Part shown: positions 39,220-42,886 of the stretch, in pieces | Layout: every line of letters starts with the position of its first letter | Position numbering within the stretch: position 1 is the stretch's first letter | Position numbers and translations under genes: made by a program | Source: RGIG7213 sp045657205 | Lineage (GTDB): Bacteria > Bacillota > Clostridia > Oscillospirales > CAG-272 | Direction: 5' to 3' | DNA: 42,886 nt | NCBI GenBank assembly: GCA_045657205.1 | Contig: JAZOSS010000132.1 | Coordinates: 1-42,886 of the forward strand | Notes under the pieces: generated by a model | Told to the model about the DNA's origin: nothing | Seen by the model: only the letters and a program-made list of their open reading frames with translations | Databases searched by the model: none

Positions 39220-39555
39220 ACGAAAAAAGTAACCAACGGAAAGAAATTTTTGCTTTCCGCCGAAAGATACGCCGCCACGTGCCAGGAACAGGAACGACTT
39301 CCGAACCTGGCAGGTTATCTTCGTTTTATGGATCTTACGCAGGACGAATACAACGCCCTTTGCGAAAAGTACCCGAAGCAATCACAGCTTATAAGATCCA
39401 TTTTTGAAGACGAGGCGCTTAATTCGGGTACTAAAAAAATATCCGCTTCCGTTTTGAATCTTTACCTCAAGAGCCGTTTCGGCTACGGCGGAGAGGAAAA
39501 AACGGATGAATTCGGAAGCATCAACGTCGTGTGCGATCACGACGACGGCGAATGA
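39220..39555 (+). CDS. Phage terminase small subunit-like protein, unusual start
   Basis: About 112 aa. The core (GKKFLLSAERYAATCQEQERLPNLAGYLRFMDLTQDEYNAL...SQLIRSIFEDEAL) resembles terminase small subunits that recognise phage DNA for packaging, and it directly precedes the large subunit. No ATG fits. AAAGGA (39205-39210) is spaced 9 nt from an in-frame ACG at 39220 (TKKVTNGKKF...), where an ATG would be expected; the alternative is a TTG at 39250 after GGAAAG. The N-terminal residues before the TTG look like part of the fold, so ACG is listed as the tentative start. The stop overlaps the large-subunit ATG. Confidence 0.65.
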   Translation, partial: TKKVTNGKKFLLSAERYAATCQEQERLPNLAGYLRFMDLTQDEYNALCEKYPKQSQLIRSIFEDEALNSGTKKISASVLNLYLKSRFGYGGEEKTDEFGSINVVCDHDDGE

Positions 39556-40868
39556 GCACCCTTTATTTAAAAGGCGTACCGAACAAAAAACAAGAGCTGT
39601 TTTTCTCATCAAAAGCAAAGTACACCGCTTACGGCGGTGCAAGAGGAGGAGGCAAAAGCTGGGCTTTGCGAAGAAAGCTCGTACTTTTATGCCTGAGGTA
39701 TGCGGGAATAAAGTGTCTTATAATCAGACGCAGTTTTCCCGAGCTTCAATACAACCACATCCTGCCCTTGCGCGCCGAGCTTGGCAGCTGTGTCAGATAT
39801 TCCGAATCGGGAAAGTGCTTCAAATTTCCAAACGGCTCCGTCTTAAAGCTCGGCTATATGGCTGACGACGGCGATACCTTACAGTATCAGGGTCAGGAAT
39901 ACGACATCATCGCCCTTGACGAGGCAACACAGCTCACCGAATACAGATTTTCAGCTCTCAAAGCGTGCCTCCGAGGCACGAACGGATATCCGAAAAGAAT
40001 GTACCTTTCGTGCAATCCCGGCGGTGTCGGCCACGCCTGGGTGAAAAGGCTGTTTATCGACAGGATATACCGCGAGGGCGAAAAAAGCGAGGATTACGCT
40101 TTTATCCAGGCGACCGCTTACGACAACACCGTGCTGATGGAAAAGGACAGCGAGTACATCGACCGTCTGCGGTCGTTGCCGAAGGACTTGCGCCGTGCCT
40201 GGCTTGACGGAAGCTGGGACGTTTTCGAAGGTCAGTTCTTCCCCGAAATAAATGAAAAAATACACGTTATCGAGCCGTTTCCTCTTAAATACAACATACG
40301 GCGCATAGGCGGTCTTGACTACGGCTTCGATATGCTTGCCTTTATCGTTCTTGCCGCCGATTTCGACGGAAACGTATACGCCGAGCGTGAATTTTTTATG
40401 CCCAATCTCACCTTGTCGGAAGCGGGTGAGAAAATAGCCGAGGTATGTAAAGATCTTGACATCGACTATATTTCAGCATCGCCCGATCTTTGGAACAGAC
40501 GGCAGGACAGCGGTCTTTCGGGTTTTGAAATAATGTCGGGAATACGAGGTATGCCGCCGCTTATCAAAGCCGACAACAGGCGAATACCCGGCTGGCGCGC
40601 CCTGCGTGAGTATCTGCGTTTAAAAGACGGTGTGCCCGTCTTGCGTTTCTTCTCCTGTTGCCCCGAAACGGTGCGCTGTCTTTCGTCTTTGACATACGAC
40701 AAGATGAAAACGGAGGACGCTTCAGAATCCCCTCACGAGATAACGCATCTGCCCGAGGCTTTGCGCTACGCCGTTATGTCGAGAATACAGCGCGCATCGA
40801 CCGAGGAGGAAATATACAACGCGAGAAAAAGGCGCCACGAGTGCAAAAACAGCATAGCATACTATTAG
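39552..40868 (+). CDS. Phage terminase large subunit
   Basis: 438 aa from the ATG at 39552, overlapping the small-subunit TGA as ATGA. The ATPase domain has Walker A GGARGGGKSWALRR and Walker B YDIIALDEATQ, then YLSCNPGGVGHAWVKRLFID. The nuclease half includes IRRIGGLDYGFDMLAFIVLAAD, YISASPDLWNRR and a late EITHLPEALRYAVMSR segment, where acidic residues bind metal in RNase H-like terminase nucleases. It drives DNA translocation into a prohead and cuts the concatemer. It looks intact. Confidence 0.93.
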   Translation: MSTLYLKGVPNKKQELFFSSKAKYTAYGGARGGGKSWALRRKLVLLCLRYAGIKCLIIRRSFPELQYNHILPLRAELGSCVRYSESGKCFKFPNGSVLKLGYMADDGDTLQYQGQEYDIIALDEATQLTEYRFSALKACLRGTNGYPKRMYLSCNPGGVGHAWVKRLFIDRIYREGEKSEDYAFIQATAYDNTVLMEKDSEYIDRLRSLPKDLRRAWLDGSWDVFEGQFFPEINEKIHVIEPFPLKYNIRRIGGLDYGFDMLAFIVLAADFDGNVYAEREFFMPNLTLSEAGEKIAEVCKDLDIDYISASPDLWNRRQDSGLSGFEIMSGIRGMPPLIKADNRRIPGWRALREYLRLKDGVPVLRFFSCCPETVRCLSSLTYDKMKTEDASESPHEITHLPEALRYAVMSRIQRASTEEEIYNARKRRHECKNSIAYY

Positions 40869-40875
40869 GAGGTAT

Positions 40876-42519
40876 ATGGAAAATATAACGAAAGCCTGGG
40901 AACAGTACGAGGCAGGCGTTGAATACAAAAGGCGCATCGGTCTTTATTCAAACGTCAGACGTAACGAAAAATTTTACAGAGGAGAACAATGGGACGGCGT
41001 TAATTCAAACGGTCTGCCCACTCCCGTATTCAATATAATCAAGCGTATCATTTCATATATGATAAGCACGGCAACGGCTCAGCCCGTCAGCATAAGCTAC
41101 AGCGACGATTCGCTTACCGTTCTGGCTGACGACGAGCTGAAAAAGAAGATATCCGACGGCATTGAGCTTCTTAACAAAAACGTGTCGTACAGACTCGACA
41201 AGGACAAAATAGAATCGCTTATAAGATGTGCGATGCTTGACGCGGCTTTGTCGGGTGACGGTGTATTTTACACCTTCTGGGATGCCGATATAAAGACGGG
41301 ACAGCCCTACACGGGCGACATCAGAACAGTGCTTTGCGACAACACCGACTTGTTTGTTGCAAACGTCAACAGCCGTGACATTCAGATGCAGGACTACGTG
41401 ATGTTAAGAGGCAGGGACACGGTCGGGCATCTGAAAAAAGAAGCCGAAGCGTACGGCGTTTCCCGTACGGATGTGATGAAGATCACCCCCGACGAATCAC
41501 TCGGCACAGGGGCAGGCGAGCTTTTCGACATTGAAAGTGAAAACGAGGAAAACGCAACATTTCTTTTGAAATTCAGTCGTGATGAAAACGGCTTCGTCAT
41601 CTGGGAAAAGGCAACAAAAAGCGTCGTTATAAGACGCGGAAAAACGAATATGAAAAGATATCCCGTTGCGTATTTTTCCTGGGAGAACGTCAAAGGTTCT
41701 TTCATAGGAAATTCCCCCGTGACGTCGCTTATCCCCAACCAAAAATACATAAACAAGGCGTACGCCATGGTTATGAAGCATATGACGGACACCGCTTTTT
41801 CAAAAGTCATTTACGACAAGACTCTCATCCCCGAATGGACGAACGAGGTAGGCGAGGCTGTCGGTGTAAAAGGCGGTGACGTAAGAGAGGCTGCGGTATC
41901 GCTCGGTGTCGGCAATATGCAAAGCGGTTTTCTTGATGTTATCGCAATGACGATGAGCCACACCAAGGAGCTTATGGGTGCAACGGATGCCGCTCTCGGC
42001 GAGGTCGATCCCGACAACACCTCGGCAATTCTTGCCCTTCAGGAATCGTCGAACATCCCTCTTGAAAACATAAGACAAAATCTTTATGCGTGCATTGAGG
42101 ATCTTGCGCTCAACTGGGCGGAGATGATATTTGAATATTATCCCGAAGGCAGACTTCTCACCTATACGGAGGAGGATACGGAAAAAAGTGCCGAAATGCC
42201 CGATTACGAAATATTCAAAAATTCCGTGATACGTGCAAGAGTTGACGTCGGTGCAGGTACGAAATATTCGCAGATAGTTGCCGTAAACACGCTTGACAAG
42301 CTTTTGTCCGGCGGATTTATCGGAATAGAGGACTATCTTGAACGACTGCCCGACGGCATAATTTCCGACAAGCGCGGACTTATTGAAAAGATAAAAGAAA
42401 ATGCTCTGAAAGCGCAGTCAGAAAAGATACAGAAGGAGGAAAACGAAAATGAAGGAAGTATCTCTCGACAGATTCAATTCCGAAACGGAGGAGTTTTACA
42501 AAAACCATCCCGATATTGA
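40876..42519 (+). CDS. Phage portal protein
   Basis: 547 aa. The N-terminal WEQYEAGVEYKRRIGLYSNVRRNEKFYRGEQWDGV and PVFNIIKRIISYMIST resemble SPP1/PBSX-type portal proteins, as do GNSPVTSLIPNQKYINKAYAMVMKHMTDTAFSKVIYD and ATDAALGEVDPDNTSAILALQESSNIPLENIRQNLYACIEDLALNWAEMIFEYYPEG. The portal dodecamer forms the DNA entry channel and docks the terminase. RBS AGGAGG is present. It follows the large terminase by 7 nt. The 3' end overlaps the next small gene by 71 nt. Confidence 0.92.
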   Translation: MENITKAWEQYEAGVEYKRRIGLYSNVRRNEKFYRGEQWDGVNSNGLPTPVFNIIKRIISYMISTATAQPVSISYSDDSLTVLADDELKKKISDGIELLNKNVSYRLDKDKIESLIRCAMLDAALSGDGVFYTFWDADIKTGQPYTGDIRTVLCDNTDLFVANVNSRDIQMQDYVMLRGRDTVGHLKKEAEAYGVSRTDVMKITPDESLGTGAGELFDIESENEENATFLLKFSRDENGFVIWEKATKSVVIRRGKTNMKRYPVAYFSWENVKGSFIGNSPVTSLIPNQKYINKAYAMVMKHMTDTAFSKVIYDKTLIPEWTNEVGEAVGVKGGDVREAAVSLGVGNMQSGFLDVIAMTMSHTKELMGATDAALGEVDPDNTSAILALQESSNIPLENIRQNLYACIEDLALNWAEMIFEYYPEGRLLTYTEEDTEKSAEMPDYEIFKNSVIRARVDVGAGTKYSQIVAVNTLDKLLSGGFIGIEDYLERLPDGIISDKRGLIEKIKENALKAQSEKIQKEENENEGSISRQIQFRNGGVLQKPSRY

Positions 42520-42787
42520 TCTCGACACCGTCGGCAAGGACGTCTGGAAGCGGGTTGAAAACGGTGAAAATCTTTCAAGCGTATATTCGGAGGTAAGTGA
42601 AAAACAAAAGAATATACAAAAGAAAAATATGCAAAACCGTGCCGCATCTTTCGGTAATATCGGCACACCTTTAAGACTGTCGGGCGTTTACAACAGCCGT
42701 GACGTTGAAAAGATGAGCCGTGAAACGGTAAGACGAGAATACGACAACATAATCAAAAGTATGAAGTCGAAGGGGTTTTCCTCCTGA
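42449..42787 (+). CDS. Small phage-module protein of unknown function
   Basis: 112 aa, starting MKEVSLDRFNSETEEFYK, with an AGGAGG site about 10 nt before the ATG, inside the portal gene. It is charged and predicted helical (KQKNIQKKNMQNRAASFG, EKMSRETVRREYDNIIKSMKSKG). Position between the portal and, usually, scaffold or capsid genes suggests a head-assembly accessory or scaffold-like protein, but nothing identifies it. The 71-nt overlap with the portal gene is longer than ordinary coupling overlaps. Confidence 0.6.
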   Translation: MKEVSLDRFNSETEEFYKNHPDIDLDTVGKDVWKRVENGENLSSVYSEVSEKQKNIQKKNMQNRAASFGNIGTPLRLSGVYNSRDVEKMSRETVRREYDNIIKSMKSKGFSS

Positions 42788-42860
42788 TGATATAAAGCGA
42801 AGAAAACAGCGGTTTTTGATAATTGCCCCTGCCTATGAGCGGGAGATAAAAAGGTGGGAG

Positions 42861-42886
42861 GTGCGAAGCACAACTCGCCGCAGGCG
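42861..42886. repeat. Triloop hairpin pair at the window end
   Basis: GTGC-GAA-GCAC (42861-42871) and CGCC-GCA-GGCG (42876-42886) are two stems with 3-nt loops separated by AACT, cut by the window edge. They resemble the short-hairpin array at 15316-15405 in style. Confidence 0.6.

Overview
The window looks like chromosomal DNA from an uncultured, probably gut-associated Clostridia bacterium (Firmicutes/Bacillota). The evidence is low-to-moderate GC, Shine-Dalgarno sites of the AGGAGG type, sigma-A promoters with almost invariant 17-bp spacers, a Gram-positive LexA box (CGAAC-N4-GTTCG) at recA, a four-cysteine L28, an acetyl-CoA-type MetA, and the MreBCD-PBP2, ZapA and YqeG gene set. The genus cannot be fixed from sequence alone, and no rRNA or tRNA gene was seen.

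Layout. (1) 1-5895, minus strand: a compact five-gene operon (class III aminotransferase, FGGY sugar kinase, amidohydrolase, fucose/arabinose isomerase-like protein, ROK kinase cut by the window edge) behind a consensus promoter. It looks like a carbohydrate or amino-sugar catabolic pathway whose substrate I cannot name. (2) 5972-10553, minus: the cell-shape operon mreB-mreC-mreD-PBP2, preceded by a 7-bp tandem repeat and a 200-bp MITE-like element. (3) 10902-14338, minus: maf, dut, a U32 peptidase and zapA. (4) 14512-18412, plus: proB, an array of small hairpins, the SOS-type recA with recX and birA, then rpmB. (5) 18490-20419: a DUF6873-like gene, then an autocleaving XRE-S24 repressor divergent from a small membrane protein with paired operators. 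(6) 20649-24053: an orphan oligopeptide-binding lipoprotein, a secreted tyrosine-phosphatase lipoprotein and a Cys-rich small membrane protein. (7) 24191-28861, minus: a two-part acyl-CoA dehydratase activase-like system with YqeG. (8) 29100-32348: an E2/CAT-fold protein lacking its catalytic His, a LysR regulator divergent from a PQ-loop-like membrane protein with a clear LysR box, and metA. (9) 32411-35145: a second MITE-like copy, then an ECF sigma, anti-sigma and acyl-CoA ligase operon with overlapping genes. (10) 35305-38518, minus: two GH99/GH71-like proteins, one cytoplasmic and one a multidomain lipoprotein. (11) 38968-42787, plus: the start of a phage packaging module (Zn-ribbon, small and large terminase, portal, small ORF).

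The items most worth a second look are the five-gene catabolic operon, the XRE-S24/membrane-protein switch, the paired GH-like proteins, the ECF/acyl-CoA ligase operon, the E2-like protein with a rewritten active site, and several families of intergenic palindromic repeats.
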